Position numbers and translations under genes: made by a program
Part shown: in pieces, positions 22,283-34,236 of the stretch
How the letters are laid out: every line of letters begins with the position of its first letter
How positions within the stretch are numbered: the first letter of the stretch is position 1
Notes under the pieces: model-generated
Databases searched by the model: none
Seen by the model: only the letters and a program-made list of their open reading frames with translations
Told to the model about the DNA's origin: nothing
NCBI GenBank assembly: GCA_963675135.1
Contig: OY776120.1
Coordinates: 16,892,001 to 16,956,000, forward strand
Source of the DNA: Galeopsis tetrahit
Lineage: Eukaryota; Streptophyta; Magnoliopsida; Lamiales; Lamiaceae
DNA length: 64,000 nt
Direction: 5' to 3'

Positions 22283-22872
22283 TTGACAATGAGTATTTGA
22301 ATGTATGAAATGCTATTGTATGGGTATGGGACATTTATAGGCATAAGACAACGGTCATAAACGGATATAGTCAATGTCAATCAACTCATAACGGCTATAT
22401 ATTAAATTCAGAAAGGAGAGTAGTTTATTCAAATCTTTGTGGTATAATGTTCAATAGTGTGTGACGAATGTTCAAGTTAATAAATAGTATGCACATAATT
22501 AAATTGAAAAAAACACTACTAAGAAAGCAATAGAAACAACCAATAGCATCAGTGTTATATAATAATCGGAGGTTACAATGACAGGCAGTACCTTGGAACA
22601 AGATGATTGAAATGTAGGAAATGGAGTTACGTTAGAGTACAACGATAAATAAAGCGAAATGGCATATAATTGTGGAAAGAGCATCAGAATGATACTAAGT
22701 TTAATTCATGTGATAAAAATGGATCATGAAGAGGTGTAATAGGGGGTATAACATGTGAGTAGAAACGCAGAAATAGGGGAAATGAAAATACATATACAAA
22801 AAATATAGGGCATAAAACATGCACTCACGGATGCCAGAAATAAATATACAGCCAAAGCAAAGTGTACTACAT
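22283..22872 (-). other. Spacer between MULE transposase and GRF gene
   Basis: AT-rich DNA with no convincing frame. It should hold the transposase 3' end and the GRF promoter. Nothing else was seen. Confidence 0.4.
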
Positions 22873-25361
22873 TTAGTGTTTATCTGGCTGGGACAATAGA
22901 CATGACATAGTATCGTGATTGTCGTACTTGTAACAAATATAACAAAACCGCTTGGTTTTCTTCCCGAGCTCAACATACGACAAAATCATTTTCTTCTTAG
23001 GACGACCTGGGGGATAGTTAAGCAGTGGAGGTAATACGTGATCATGAAGGAGTAGAGGTTGGCATTCATATTTTTCTGTTTCAGGTATGGGATGAATATC
23101 ATGGTTGTATGTCTGCATATACATTGTGGTGAAGAAAAATTTGTCTACGTATTGAAGCAAACTTCTACTGGAACTCTGAATGACAGCAACAACATGAGAG
23201 CAAGGGAAACCTCGAACCTCCCATTGACAACACGAACAATGTTTGGTACGTAGATCAACCAGTGTACTTGGGACATAACCAACTTCAAACTGTCCACTAG
23301 AACACATGACAACTTTCCAAGTCCGAGACTTGTTTGTGAGATGATTCCACCACGATTCCTTAACTGAACAGAGTACACCAGACCATTTCGTGCATGTGTC
23401 CCTCCGCTGAAGATGCAGCTGACTGAGTGCTGTATAATAATCAAATAAAGTTAAATTTCATAAACAATAAAAAAACAGGAGTCTATATCTGATTATGAAA
23501 GAACTAGGATAACTACCTATTCGAATAGAGTCGATCATGAACGTTATTGGCAAACTCCTGAAGTCACTAATCCAGCTATTAAATGATTCAGCGGCGTTTG
23601 ACGTCATTTCCCCGTAACGGGTAAGTATGGGGGAGTGTGCGATGGCCCATTTGTCATAAGGAAGATCTTCAAGCCATTTCTCAACAATATCACCACCAAC
23701 CGCCTTGAAGATTGAAAGCTTCTCATTAAATAAACGAATATTTGGAGCATACGCACAATCCCTAAAATACTCAGACATGCTTTTCCTGTCAGTGTTTGTC
23801 CAAACCTTCTTGAATCTGGACTTGAGGTTATTAGTAAGATGGAACAAACAATAGAAATGCACAGGAGCGTCAAATACAATAGGAAAAGCAGCCATTAAAC
23901 CTAAATTTCGATCAGACATGTAAAACACCTGGTCTGGGTGTTCAAGATTGTCTCGGCACATCTCAAGAAACCATGTCCAATTTTCGATATTCTCCGAAGA
24001 TACAACTGCAACGGGAAACAAACCTGCAGTACATAAACAAATAAGTAAAAAATAGAGAGACACTGCAATGAAATCCATAGTGACGCGCCCAAACAGTAGT
24101 AAATTAGCATATGCAAAATCATACCATTGTTTCCATCCTTGGCAGTGGCAGATAAGAGAGTACCTTTAGATCGTCCTTTCATAAACGTACCATCTATAAA
24201 GAGCATCGGCCGACAAGATTTAAATCCATCAAGACACCCTTTGAAAGAGACAAACAGACGCTCAAACTGATTGGACGATCCATTTTTTTCTAGGAAAACA
24301 ACACTTCCAGGGTTTGTACGTTGAACTGCATCACAATACCATCGAAGCTGATTGTAGGAGTCTTCATAAGAGCTAATAATCTGATCCCTAGCATGCTCTA
24401 CAGTACGCCACGCCTTATAATATGGAATGTTCAAACCATACTCATCGCCTAACAAATGAGTAACATCTTTACCCGAGGCATTTAGAGTAGTCCGAACCTT
24501 TTGAACAACGAAATCAGACATTAACTTTGGATTCATACGTTTCATGACCTTTTTTGGCGAATTAACATTACAATTATGGATAAAATATCCATCTGAAATA
24601 CGAAAAATACCAGAAGATGTGGAAGTGATTCCATTAATAAACCAATTACAATCGTGAACACCTGAGTGATCACACTTAACTCTAATATACTTTCTATCAT
24701 TCCTAATATACTTATAAACAAACCCAGCCACACTAGAATATTTAATTAACGATTTCCTGAACTCGACAGCACCACCTTAAAAAACAAAACCAACGCGTAA
24801 TCCAATAAAATTGTCCGGCCATGAATCCGAAAGTAAAGGTTTCCTAATTGTTTTTGGACATATATCATATGAAGGAAGATCGGAATGCGAATTTTGATTT
24901 TCTTGGAAACCAAATGTTGAACTAGAATTCTTAATAGATCGAAAAACTATTCTACCTTTATGAGACAATGTTTCCTTAACACGAACAGATGAATTGCAAG
25001 GTATATTAGATGTAATATTTGATCCTGAATTACTTTGACTGTTTTGAAAACAAACGCTAGGGACATCGATCAGTTGAGATACAGGATCACAACGTATTTT
25101 GGAAGAACAAACGGAAACACATTTCAAGGTGTTCGCCAAAGCAAATGAATACATATTTTGCAGATCATCGTCGCATCCCAACAAACAGTTAACTATATTT
25201 CCCCCCGACCAACTAAATTCCAAGTTTTCGAAAATACCTTGAATTCGGGGCCAATCTTGTTGAATTTTTGTCATGAAATCAACAAATGATGTGTTTGAAC
25301 GAATGGACACGAGCTTGCAATGGCTGTTAATTTTTACACACACAGCGACAGATTGCTCCAT
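22873..25361 (-). pseudogene. MURA-type MULE transposase with one nonsense codon
   Basis: Three exons on the minus strand, 25361-24125, 24023-23517 and 23429-22873, with GT-AG introns and a total divisible by three (766 residues). The start is ATG 25361 (MEQSVAVCVKINSHCK). After an N-terminal variable region comes the MuDR zinc-binding domain (FRKSLIKYSS...CDHSGVHDCNWFI). The MULE transposase core follows with all three acidic residues: FIDGTFMKG (D), YMSDRNLGL (D) and NAAESFNSW (E), plus the CLFHL motif. A SWIM finger (CSCCQWEVRGFPCSHV) and a C-terminal zinc knuckle (CYICYKYDNHDTMSC) complete it. The only clear lesion is TAA at 24777-24779 (codon 195), where the family has Lys in VFKGGA. Apart from that it looks intact. 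Confidence 0.9.
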
Positions 25362-25529
25362 TAGGAATTGTGATGAAATCAAATTTGAATTTTGAATGAA
25401 AGCTTTTGATAATGGCGAAGAGAGGACTGAATGAGGCTTACTTGATTTGATAGCCTCCTGTAATGGCGAAAAGAGGTAGTAGTATTTTGGTTTGTAGAGT
25501 GATTTGACTGCAAGTGGGGGAGGTGATAG

Positions 25530-25662
25530 GCGCGTGAGTTTGTGGCAAGAAGTGAAGATTAGGGGTAAAATGGTCACATATGGCCTTAGTTGCAATTTTT
25601 AAAAACTTTTTGTGTAGGTTGCTATATATTTGAAAAATGTGATCTTGGCTGTAGTTAATCTC
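25530..25662 (-). repeat. MULE right terminal inverted repeat
   Basis: Inverted partner of 17290-17425. Its inner part probably contains the transposase promoter, since transcription runs leftward from here. Confidence 0.75.
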
Positions 25663-25795
25663 AAAATTAATTGATAATATATAATCTTTATTTTAATTCT
25701 CATATCATTAATCCTCCCAAAATTATATTCTTGAGTTTTAAGAAATAACCTGACCAGTACACACCAATTTTAATTTTTAATTTATAATTTATTTG

Positions 25796-25995
25796 CACCT
25801 GCTCATTTAATGAGTTCACCAAAAAATCATTTTTTATTACGGTTATCCGCATCCACTCATTTTATGAGTTTACCCTCGAATAATTTATTTTATCGCGGTT
25901 ATATGCACCCGCTCATTTTACGAGTTCACCCCCAAATTATTTTTTTACCACGGTTATCTGCACCCATTCATTTTATGAGTTCACCCCCGAATCTA
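25796..25995. repeat. Minisatellite of about 60-bp units
   Basis: About 3.5 copies of GCACCCGCTCATTTTATGAG-TTCACCCCCAAATTATTTTT-type units next to the MULE. The open frame through it is a repeat artefact. Confidence 0.85.
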
Positions 25996-27075
25996 CCCAT
26001 TTGTTATAATTAATCAAATTATAACAAATACAACCTATAAGAATACGAAATACACCCTCAATCTCTCTCACAATTTTTTTGAGAATTTGGTAGACGGAGA
26101 TATAGTAGATAGGTAGAGAAGATATGACCGAATTAATCAGTGTGACTCTGCCTCCCATTTTCTGAGTCGGTTCATGATTTTTTTCTACGACGAATGTCCA
26201 TTCTGCTAATCACTTTTGATTCGCTTCCACTTTCATACCAAGATACGAGAGGGGTAGGGTCTCCACCTTACATCCCAGTATTTCCGCCATCTCATTGAAA
26301 AGGCTTGGCTCCACATTCATCCCCATTACTGAGCATTTGTTGAAGTTGACCTTTAAATCCGACATTAATTCCATATTTTGAAGTGTCTGTCTCATTCCAT
26401 TCACGTTTTCTTTACTTGCCTCCCCATGAGAATTGTATTGTCGACATACAGAAGATGGGAAACTCTAATCATGTCCCATCCGATTTCAACAGCCCTGAAG
26501 TGCCCCTGTTATGTTGCTTTTTTCATTAGAATACTCAGCCCTTCTATCGCGATTAAAAATAAGAAGGGGGATAAAGGGTCTCCTTGTCTAAGCCCTCTAC
26601 GCATCTTGAATTCACCTGATGGGCTTCCATTAACCATAATTGTTGTAGAGGCCGAGTTTACACATTCCATAATCCATCTCCTCCATTTCGGGTGGAATTT
26701 GAATCGTTCCAATATCATTACATCTAGATATCCCTAATCAATTGAATCGTAGGCTTTGGCGAAATCAATCTTGAAGAAGTCCCTTGCGATCCTTTCTCGC
26801 TTTGCCTTATCAATTGCTTCGTTTAATTAGTATGACTACACTGTCGAGAATGTATCTCCCACCAAGAAATGCAGAGAATCTGAAATTAGTGACAACATTC
26901 AATCGTTTTACCAAAATTTTGGAGAGAATCTTATACATGCTTCCAATCAAGAATATTGGCCTGTAGTTTTTGAGTTCACTGTTTTCTTCTTTTTTTGGGA
27001 ATGAGTACAATGTATGTCGTAACGAAAAATTCAACTTGACTTGAATTACATTTTCACTTATGTATAGCAATTATT
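25985..27075 (-). pseudogene. LINE reverse-transcriptase fragment
   Basis: Minus-strand remnant read in several frames: NYRPIFLIGSMYKILSKILV (about 26950), GLRQGDPLSPFLFL (about 26570), SYLGMKV (about 26240) and MGGRVTLINSVISSLPIYYI (about 26130). The catalytic FADD box is mutated to YVDN (about 26450), and stops and frameshifts occur throughout. It lacks both element ends and is dead. Confidence 0.88.
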
Positions 27076-27536
27076 TAATGGTGTGATGAAATTTTTTACA
27101 CCTATTTGTAACAATCATTTAACAAGTATTGTGCAATAGTACATCCGAACGAATGAATCATATGCGCCTAGAATGATAATTAGAAGGTGCAGATATAAAT
27201 GGCCACGCCATAATTTTTGTTAATTTTTAAAGATAAAGTAGCCTCCATTCTTGACTTTTGGGTGCTTGTGGGGGTTGGGACTTATATCTACAAAATACAT
27301 ATATAAAATGTGCGTTCAACTTGCCGGAGACAATTAATTATCAACTTATTATTTAATATATTGTCACTCATATCCACTCAAAATACATATATATCTATCC
27401 TTTTCAAACTTAATAAATTTAATCTTTTTATCCCTGGATAATTTAATGCGTATGTACTAAAATAAAAAATACTATTTTTATTATCACATTTTTAATCATT
27501 ATTTATTTATTTAAATTATCATTCATTTTATTATTT

Positions 27537-27538
27537 TA

Positions 27539-27569
<31 letters not shown>

Positions 27570-27570
27570 T
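27537..27570. repeat. (AT)n microsatellite
   Basis: About 15 consecutive AT units. 27076-27536 around it is AT-rich spacer with no gene seen. Confidence 0.95.
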
Positions 27571-27735
27571 ACCGCTTTTTTTTCTAACCTCAGAAGAACA
27601 AAAAAAACAAATTCATGTGTTGCTTGGTTAACGCTTAGTTAGAACTCCTACAGATCACAAATGAAATGGTAAACGTTCTACAATTTATTTTTTTAAGTCT
27701 CACGTATACTCTTTTTGTTCCAATAAAAATTATTA

Positions 27736-27923
27736 CAATGTTTTTTTTTTGTCTATTTCAATGAAAAAATTATCAATTTCATTTTTTACAAATTACCATC
27801 TCTTACCTATTATCGAAGAAGTACAAATACAATGTTTTTTTTTTTGTCTATTTCAATGAAAAAATTATCAATTTCATTTTTTACAAATTACCATCTCTTA
27901 CCTATTATCGAAGAAGTACAAAT
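27736..27923. repeat. Tandem duplication, two about 94-bp units
   Basis: Two nearly identical copies of ACAATGTTTTTTTTTTGTCT...TATCGAAGAAGTACAAAT. A Stowaway-like end (TACTCTTTTTGTTCC, 27707) precedes them, so this may be a partial MITE. 27924-28431 holds a somewhat GC-richer stretch (28000-28210) that I could not assign to a gene. Confidence 0.8.
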
Positions 27924-28431
27924 AATAGTATATTCCTAAATTTCAAACCTACGTCACCTAACCTAGTTTAAATATATATTGCCATCAACATTAATAATCT
28001 ATGGGACCCAGAATTTGTAACCGGAGTTAGAAACCGCAACTGGTAATTGTCCTTGTGGGCCCGCGGCGGCTGCAACAAGCCCCAAGTTGATGATATTATT
28101 TTGATTATTTCGTATGGAAAGGCATGTGGTGTTATTTCAGAGAAAGTCCTTCGCCTATTTAACTTGAACTGTTTTTTGGAACTTTCACATATGTTGCGGA
28201 CCACATTTTAGATGGATGGCTGATTTTTTTTTTATTGGCTAGCTAGAAAATTTAATTTTGATAGACTAGTTTTATGTGAAATATTGTATACATATATTTT
28301 ATTTCAATTATACCAAGTTAAAATTCTAAATTCATTTAGCCTAAAAGTTAAATAAAGCAATTTTAAAAAATTCGCGGATCATAAGCCCGAATTCGGACTG
28401 CCCACAAAATTCACGGATAAAAAACAGGTGG

Positions 28432-28632
28432 TTTACTACATGACCAAAATATTGTTATTACAAGGCCAAAATATTACCACTACAAGGTAAAAATTTAATA
28501 CTACATGTCAAAACATTCTGACAAATTCACTAAAAAATTAAGTGTCCAGAATATTTTTGGACATGTAGTAATACACTTTTGACCTTGTAGTGATAAAAAT
28601 TTTATTTTGTAGTAACATTGTTTTAGTCATAT
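28432..28632. repeat. Imperfect inverted repeat (hairpin), about 90-bp arms
   Basis: TACTACATGACCAAAATATTG ... pairs with CAATGTTACTACAAAATAAAA-type sequence read on the other strand. The motifs TACTACATG and ACTACAAGG are shared with the array at 15.4-16.5 kb. A further partial copy follows at 28681-28750. Confidence 0.6.
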
Positions 28633-28639
28633 AGTAGCC

Positions 28640-29427
28640 GAATAAGTTAAAATTATTTTAGTAATTTTACCTAATTTTACAGTAATACACTTTTGACTTG
28701 TTGTGATAAAATTTAGATCTTGTAGTAACATAATTTTCGTCATATAGCAAAATAATATTTGAGTGCAAAAATAAATATTTTAATTAATGTTAACCTGCTT
28801 TTACCCACAAATTTTGTCCATATTTACGTTAATTAGTCGATACATGCCTATAAGTTTTTGTGAATTTTGATTACTGTATTTCCTATTGACGAATACATAT
28901 CCTCTTCTACAAAAATCTATGGGCCCGCCCGTACGAGGGGAGTAATTGAAAATTCAAATTTAAAAATATAATTAATGTTCGTGTTCCTGTGTATAGGAGG
29001 GTGAAGTGAATTTGGACAAATTTGAATTTTTTATAATAATTTATCTACAGACCACCAAAATTGACCAGTTCTTTGAAATTTTATTAAAGTTTTAGAAAAT
29101 TAGAATTTTATAGTCATATTAATCTCCCTATACCCGCTCTAAACATTACTCTTTTATATATATAACCAAATATTTGTTATTTCGTGAGGAAATTCATAAG
29201 ATGAGTGAAAGTGATTGATGTTCAAGTTTTATAGCGAATCATTTATTTAATGTTTGTGATTTTTTATATTTCTAAATATTTATGCGAAACTCTAAAAAAG
29301 GATATATATATGATTCAAATCATCAAATGTGACTTAAATTATTTTAAATTGTATTCAGCTGCCACTTGTTTATATTATTTAGTTTATAGACTTTTATTTA
29401 GTTTATAGACTTTTACTCAAGTTGACT
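28640..29427. other. Far upstream region of BBE gene 1
   Basis: AT-rich DNA. No gene or clear transposon end seen. Confidence 0.4.
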
Positions 29428-29570
29428 TGTAAAATAGCAGCCACCCAATACCTACCCTTCCCACAAACACAAACCAGCAATCTCAAAAGTTAGTTTTCAA
29501 AAAATAAAATACGTACAAGTAATTTAATTAATTCAACTAAATTATAATTGCACTTAGACCAGGATTAAAC
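29428..29570 (+). promoter_or_regulatory. Decayed BBE promoter/leader relic
   Basis: Sequence AAAATAGCAGCCACCCAATA followed by CCTTCCCACAAACACAAACC and TCTCAAAAGTTAGTTTTC matches the TATA-to-ATG region of the BBE genes but has lost the ATG. It matches 44880-44985, upstream of BBE gene 3, even more closely, including AATTAATTCAACTAAATTATA. Confidence 0.6.
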
Positions 29571-30065
29571 TGATACATATTTTTACAAATAGACAATTAA
29601 ATCAATTTAATTTAAATTTGTCAAAGCCTGACTTTAAATAAACTATACGCAATATAATTAATTCAACAAAATAATATTGAATTTAATATAAAGATTTAAA
29701 AAATTATCAATTTATGTTGGTATAATAATAGTAAAATAATAAAATATGGGCGCTCTTTTCAAAAAATCACTTGTCAACTTTTTAATTTTATACTAATATA
29801 TTCTCTTACCTACCCTGTTTTGATGTTTTAATTTGTGTTTAATTATTTATAAAACGCCACACGCTAATACATGTCATGTATCTATTTTTAACTTTTTAAC
29901 AAAATTGTGCTAATATTAATTTATCAATATGATCACAAAAATTGAAAATATAGATACCTCATATTATAGACTTTTAAATTGACAAGTTGTTATAATTTTA
30001 TATTATAGACTTTTGAATGGACAACTTCCATTAAAATAAAGGGTATGATTAAACTGTATGGACTT

Positions 30066-30174
30066 GTTATTAAATAGCAAACCCTGAACCTATCCTTCCA
30101 CAAACACAAAGCAAGCAGGGTCTTCTCAAAATCCTTCCACAAACACAAACACAAAGCAGGGTCTTCTCAAAATC
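30066..30174 (+). promoter_or_regulatory. Core promoter and 5' leader of BBE gene 1
   Basis: TATA-like TTATTAAATA at about 30067, then the shared leader ACCTATCCTTCCACAAACAC and AGGGTCTTCTCAAAATC up to the ATG. A 30-bp leader segment with CAAACACAAAGCAGGGTCTTC is duplicated in tandem. Confidence 0.45.
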
Positions 30175-31809
30175 ATGAAGACTTTAAGCTTCTTCATCCT
30201 TGTTCTTCTCACATTTTCATGCTCATCATCAGCTGATCAACAAAGCTTTCTTACATGCCTTACTCAAAAATACCAAAACAATTCCAACATTTCCAACATT
30301 GTTTACACCCCAGGCAACTCTTTATACTCTTCTGTCCTAAACTTCACCATTTGGAATCTCAGATTTGCTACTGATTCCACCCCTAAACCCCAAGTCATTA
30401 TAACCCCGACGCAAGAATCCCAAGTCCCGCCTATCGTATCCTGCGCTAGAGCAAATGGCATCGAGATTAGAGCTCGAAGTGGCGGCCATGACTTCGAGGC
30501 TCTATCCTCTGTCTCAAAGCTCCCATTTGTGGTCATTGATATGATCAAGCTTGTCAACATAAGCGTCGATGCGGAGGCGAAAACTGCGTGGGTTGGCGCG
30601 GGCTCAAATCTCGGCTCGATCTATTACAGGATCGCCGAGGCAAGCCCTGTTTTAGGATTCCCCGGGGGTGCATGCGCAACCGTGGGCGTTACTGGCCTCA
30701 TCAGCGGAGGAGGCTACGGCTTCCTGATGAGGAAATACGGGATGGCTGCAGACCATGTGGTTGATGCAAGAATAGTCGACGTTAATGGAAAAATTCTTAA
30801 TAGAAAGACGATGGGAGAGGATCTCTTCTGGGCGATCAGAGGCGGGGGAGGTGCCAGCTTTGGTGTGATCCTTGCGTGGAAGCTACGACTAGTAGACGTC
30901 CCCGCAACTGTCACTAGTTTCGTCATCCACAGGACGACGGAACAAAATCTGCCTCAACTCCTTTACAAATGGCAAAATGTTGCACCCAAATTGAACCCGG
31001 ATCTGACCCTTCTGATCAATGCTGAAGTGATCAATTCCACCGAGTCTGCAACGGGGGTTACACTTGATGCTAGTTTCTTCGGGACATACCTCGGGGGGCT
31101 CGACGATTTATTGGCATTGATGAACCGGAGTTTCCCCGAGCTGGGGATGGTTCGGGCAGACGGCTCTGAAGTGAGTTGGATTCAATCCGTTGTACTATTC
31201 AACGAATACCCTGCCACCGCACCAGAGACTCTATTGAGCAGAGTTCAGCCCAATAAGTCCTACATGAAGCGCAAAACAGATTACGTCGAAAAGCCAATTC
31301 CTTTGGAGGCTTACGAAACCATTGTCGATTTCTACAACGAACCAGAAGCCAGGCTGTCTACGCTTTCCTTCGTTCCATACGGAGGGAAAATGGCGGAAGT
31401 GTCTACTTCCGCCATTCCTTACCCTCACAGATCTCGTAACATGTTTCATATGTTCCATACAGTGTATTGGGAAGGGAGTGACAATCAAAATGCAGAAAAG
31501 TACACAAAGTGGCTCGACGGTGCGTACAATTTCATGACTCCGTATGTGTCGAAGAATCCGAGGAGCGCGTACATGAATTACAGAGATATCGACATTGGAG
31601 TGAATAATGTTAGAGGCGAGACGAGTTACGCACAAGCAAGCAAATGGGGGAAGAGATATTTCAGGGACAATTTTGATCGGCTTGTGAGGATAAAAACCAA
31701 AGTTGATCCAACCAATTTCTTCAGGCAGGAACAGACTATTCCACCCGCACAGAAAATCAGCCTCAGGAATATCCAGACATACGTCTATGATTTCTTCAAT
31801 TATGTTTGA
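30175..31809 (+). CDS. BBE-like FAD-linked oxidoreductase 1
   Basis: Intronless gene of 544 residues from ATG 30175. It has a secretory signal peptide (residues 1-20), an FAD-binding PCMH domain (about 70-245) and a BBE C-terminal domain (about 460-525, NYRDIDIGVNN). Both covalent flavin anchors are present: His105 in RSGGHDFE and Cys167 in PGGACATVG. Several N-glycosylation sequons fit a secreted or vacuolar protein. BBE-like enzymes oxidise alcohols, sugars or alkaloids and pass electrons to oxygen or another acceptor; the substrate here cannot be told. Two deviations from the usual consensus stand out. Phe107 sits where most relatives have Tyr two residues after the flavin His, and the segment after the flavin Cys reads GVTGL instead of GxGGH. 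No lesion. It is the first of three tandem paralogues. Confidence 0.95.
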   Translation: MKTLSFFILVLLTFSCSSSADQQSFLTCLTQKYQNNSNISNIVYTPGNSLYSSVLNFTIWNLRFATDSTPKPQVIITPTQESQVPPIVSCARANGIEIRARSGGHDFEALSSVSKLPFVVIDMIKLVNISVDAEAKTAWVGAGSNLGSIYYRIAEASPVLGFPGGACATVGVTGLISGGGYGFLMRKYGMAADHVVDARIVDVNGKILNRKTMGEDLFWAIRGGGGASFGVILAWKLRLVDVPATVTSFVIHRTTEQNLPQLLYKWQNVAPKLNPDLTLLINAEVINSTESATGVTLDASFFGTYLGGLDDLLALMNRSFPELGMVRADGSEVSWIQSVVLFNEYPATAPETLLSRVQPNKSYMKRKTDYVEKPIPLEAYETIVDFYNEPEARLSTLSFVPYGGKMAEVSTSAIPYPHRSRNMFHMFHTVYWEGSDNQNAEKYTKWLDGAYNFMTPYVSKNPRSAYMNYRDIDIGVNNVRGETSYAQASKWGKRYFRDNFDRLVRIKTKVDPTNFFRQEQTIPPAQKISLRNIQTYVYDFFNYV

Positions 31810-33350
31810 TTTTCGTTATGAATAATTAAGGTGTTGTGGTAGTAGTTATTTGGTGCCAAATAAGAGTTTACTGTTTTTTCCATTTTGTACTAATATTGAA
31901 GGATATGACAAGTAATTTCCTGAGGTTTTATGTTTTTTCAATGTCAAGTCCTTTAGACCCAGTCTACTTAAATTAGCTTTTAAGATACAAGGTAAATCAA
32001 GATATTCAACATTTAATTTTTTTGATAACAAAACGAGCAAGAAGGGATAAATCTAATATCTTTGTGGATCTAGTACTTTCGTCTTCAAAAAGTCGGACGT
32101 GATGTCGCACGAATGTGCACCAAAAGTCCACATTTTCTAAATGGATGTGCAGGTAAAAAAAAAAACTCAAATTTTCTAGATGGATGTGAAGGTGGTTCCA
32201 TGTGCCGTATAGGTGGACGTTTTTTTGTTTTTTTACATGAATTATTACCAAATTATTCAAATTATACGATTTTGATTGCAATTCGCCCAAAAAATGGCAT
32301 TTTTATTTCCATTGTCTTATTTTTTTGACGGGGAAATTTATTCCCACTGTCGGTCACATGATTATTGATATACTATGAAATTATTGTTTTCCGATGAAAG
32401 CTTATGGTTTGACCTGTAGCAGGCACATGCACTTGACAAATTTCATGTGTATACATCATTTAAAAAAGGAAAATTTATTCATAGGAAGCCTAAAATGAAA
32501 TGAGAGCCATTAGTCCATTACGCCCACGGACATTCCTGTTCCATTTTAAACTATTCTGTAAATTAATTGAATTTTATAGGTCAAATTAAAGACAAAATCT
32601 TATATGCCTGCATATAAGCACTCACATTCCAGTCCTGCTCAACCCGTTCGCTCTGCTTGATAATTGTTTCTTTTCTCCACTAACGTTGAATTGGTGCAAA
32701 ACGACATAGGTAAGAAATGAACCACAAATCTGTGTACTAGAAAAAAAATGTCATTTTCACCTCATTTGTGATCTTTTATGTTAATAAAATATGTATATTC
32801 GATCAATACAATTAAAATGGATTTAAGAGTATGTATACTTGAGTGCAGACATGATTACCCCAATTAAATTGTTCCTAGTAAATGCCAAAGCACAAGTATC
32901 ATAAGTAAGTCCCAATTTAATACATAACCGGCACGTTAATTAAACTATGCTGATTTTTGTCATTTTTGACAACTTGGGATTAAAATCGGACAGTTCGAAT
33001 AATTGTGGAACATACTTAAAGCTTGACCTGCCTTATACCAAGACTTATTTCAATGTCAATTTAATTACATCGACTAGATCTAGAGTTTCACAAAAGGCAA
33101 ATTCTTGTATACATACCTCCAATTGGATTTTAAATTATTTGAATATAATTTCAATTGTTCAATTAAATTTTTTATTCAATAAATTAAAATTATAACTCAA
33201 TTGCACCATACAATTTAGTGCACACACAATGTGACTCATTACAAAAATATTTGCAAAGCCTAATAAACCGATCTATTTGTGCATCAATATAGCATTATAT
33301 CAATATAAATAAAGTTGAAATGTTGAATAATAGTGGAGTATATCTTAATA
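31810..33350. other. 3' flank of BBE gene 1 and spacer
   Basis: 31810-31950 shares GGTGTTGTGGTAGTAGTTAT and TTTTGTACTAATATTGA with the 3' flanks of the other BBE genes. 32120-32200 holds two short copies of TTTTCTAAATGGATGTGCAGG. No gene seen in the rest. Confidence 0.5.
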
Positions 33351-33562
33351 CTTCCTCCATGCACCAGTTTTATTTTTATTTGTCTTATTAATTCGTACCT
33401 TCTAAGAAAAAAAAACCTTATCATTATCATCCACTCACAACATAATTATTCAAAATATTATTCTAACAATTACTTTATTCACAATTAACTTCATAATACC
33501 ATTATTCTATTTATTTTTATCTTGTACAAAAGTATGATAATAAAATTTATGGACGGAGAAAA
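33351..33562. mobile_element. Degenerate Stowaway-like MITE
   Basis: Ends CTTCCTCCATGCACCAG and, inverted, a diverged TTTTCTCCGTCCATAAAT, with TA on both sides (33349-33350, 33563-33564). Inner arms are no longer well paired. Confidence 0.5.
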
Positions 33563-33732
33563 TATTAAATAATGTAAACTTAAATTTAAATAAGCTTTTA
33601 AAAGGCTTACAAGCCTGTTTTGGTTATTAAAAAAATAGACCGGTCTAAAAAAAGTATATAAGAATTAAACAAAAAAAAAAAAATTAGGCTTAATTTTTTA
33701 TTTTTTTTTACGGAAGAAAGTAATTCATTAAT

Positions 33733-34236
33733 TCAAAAGTTTGGCATCTGCCTTACATCATTGAGAATTAAATGGGTACAGCTATCATGAATATTATCCA
33801 CCCACAAATCTTCATACCCAACAAAAGGTCCCAGATGAGCTAAAGAGTGAGCTACCCTATTGGCATCTCTCCCGACGAAGGAAAATCTGGAGTGATTTGA
33901 GGTTTGAGCCAGCTCCCAAATGTCTTCGACAATCAACATAACCTGCGTGTTTGGTTCCAATTTTCTATTAAGGGCTCGGATAAGAATTTCTGAATCAAAC
34001 TCCACCTTCAAATTTCTGAAACCAAACTCCTGAGAACAGGTGAGAGCATACCGAAGAGCAAGGGCCTCGATTAAGGAACTATTCCCGCGAGCTTTATCTC
34101 TCTTAGAGCCTGCAAGGAGGACCTGGCCAGCATCAATTCTGATCACAAAACCGAAGCCGACGGAACCATCGTGGAACGTCGCTGCATCCGAGTTTACCTT
34201 ATAATTGCCCAGCCGGGGGGGGGGGGGGGCTTCCAA
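33733..34236 (-). pseudogene. LINE ORF2 C-terminal RNase H domain, frameshifted
   Basis: Continues the same polypeptide in the next frame after the G15 tract. KVNSDAATFHDGSVGFGFVI gives the first catalytic Asp. The rest (EALALRYAL, FDSEILI, VGRDANRVAHSLAHLG) is the RVT_3 plant RNase H fold with its Glu, Asp and Asn-His region. The join to the RT frame at the homopolymer shows this was a single protein. Confidence 0.85.

Larger units (their letters stand above)
17290..25662. mobile_element. Complete Mutator-like element (MULE), 8.4 kb
   Basis: Bounded by a perfect 9-bp target duplication AAAATTAAT (17281-17289 and 25663-25671), the Mutator hallmark. Ends GGGGAACTTACAGCCAAGGT and, inverted, GAGATTAACTACAGCCAAGA begin diverged long terminal inverted repeats of about 130 bp that end in ACTCACGCGC. 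It carries a spliced coiled-coil gene (+), a GRF zinc-finger gene (-) and a MURA-type transposase (-). An LTR-like sequence has inserted between them. Two in-frame TAA codons (17718 and 24777) are the main coding lesions seen. Confidence 0.93.

Noticed and set aside
27968..28204. 78-codon minus-strand frame in a GC-richer patch
   Set aside because: No recognisable motif, splice site or neighbouring exon.
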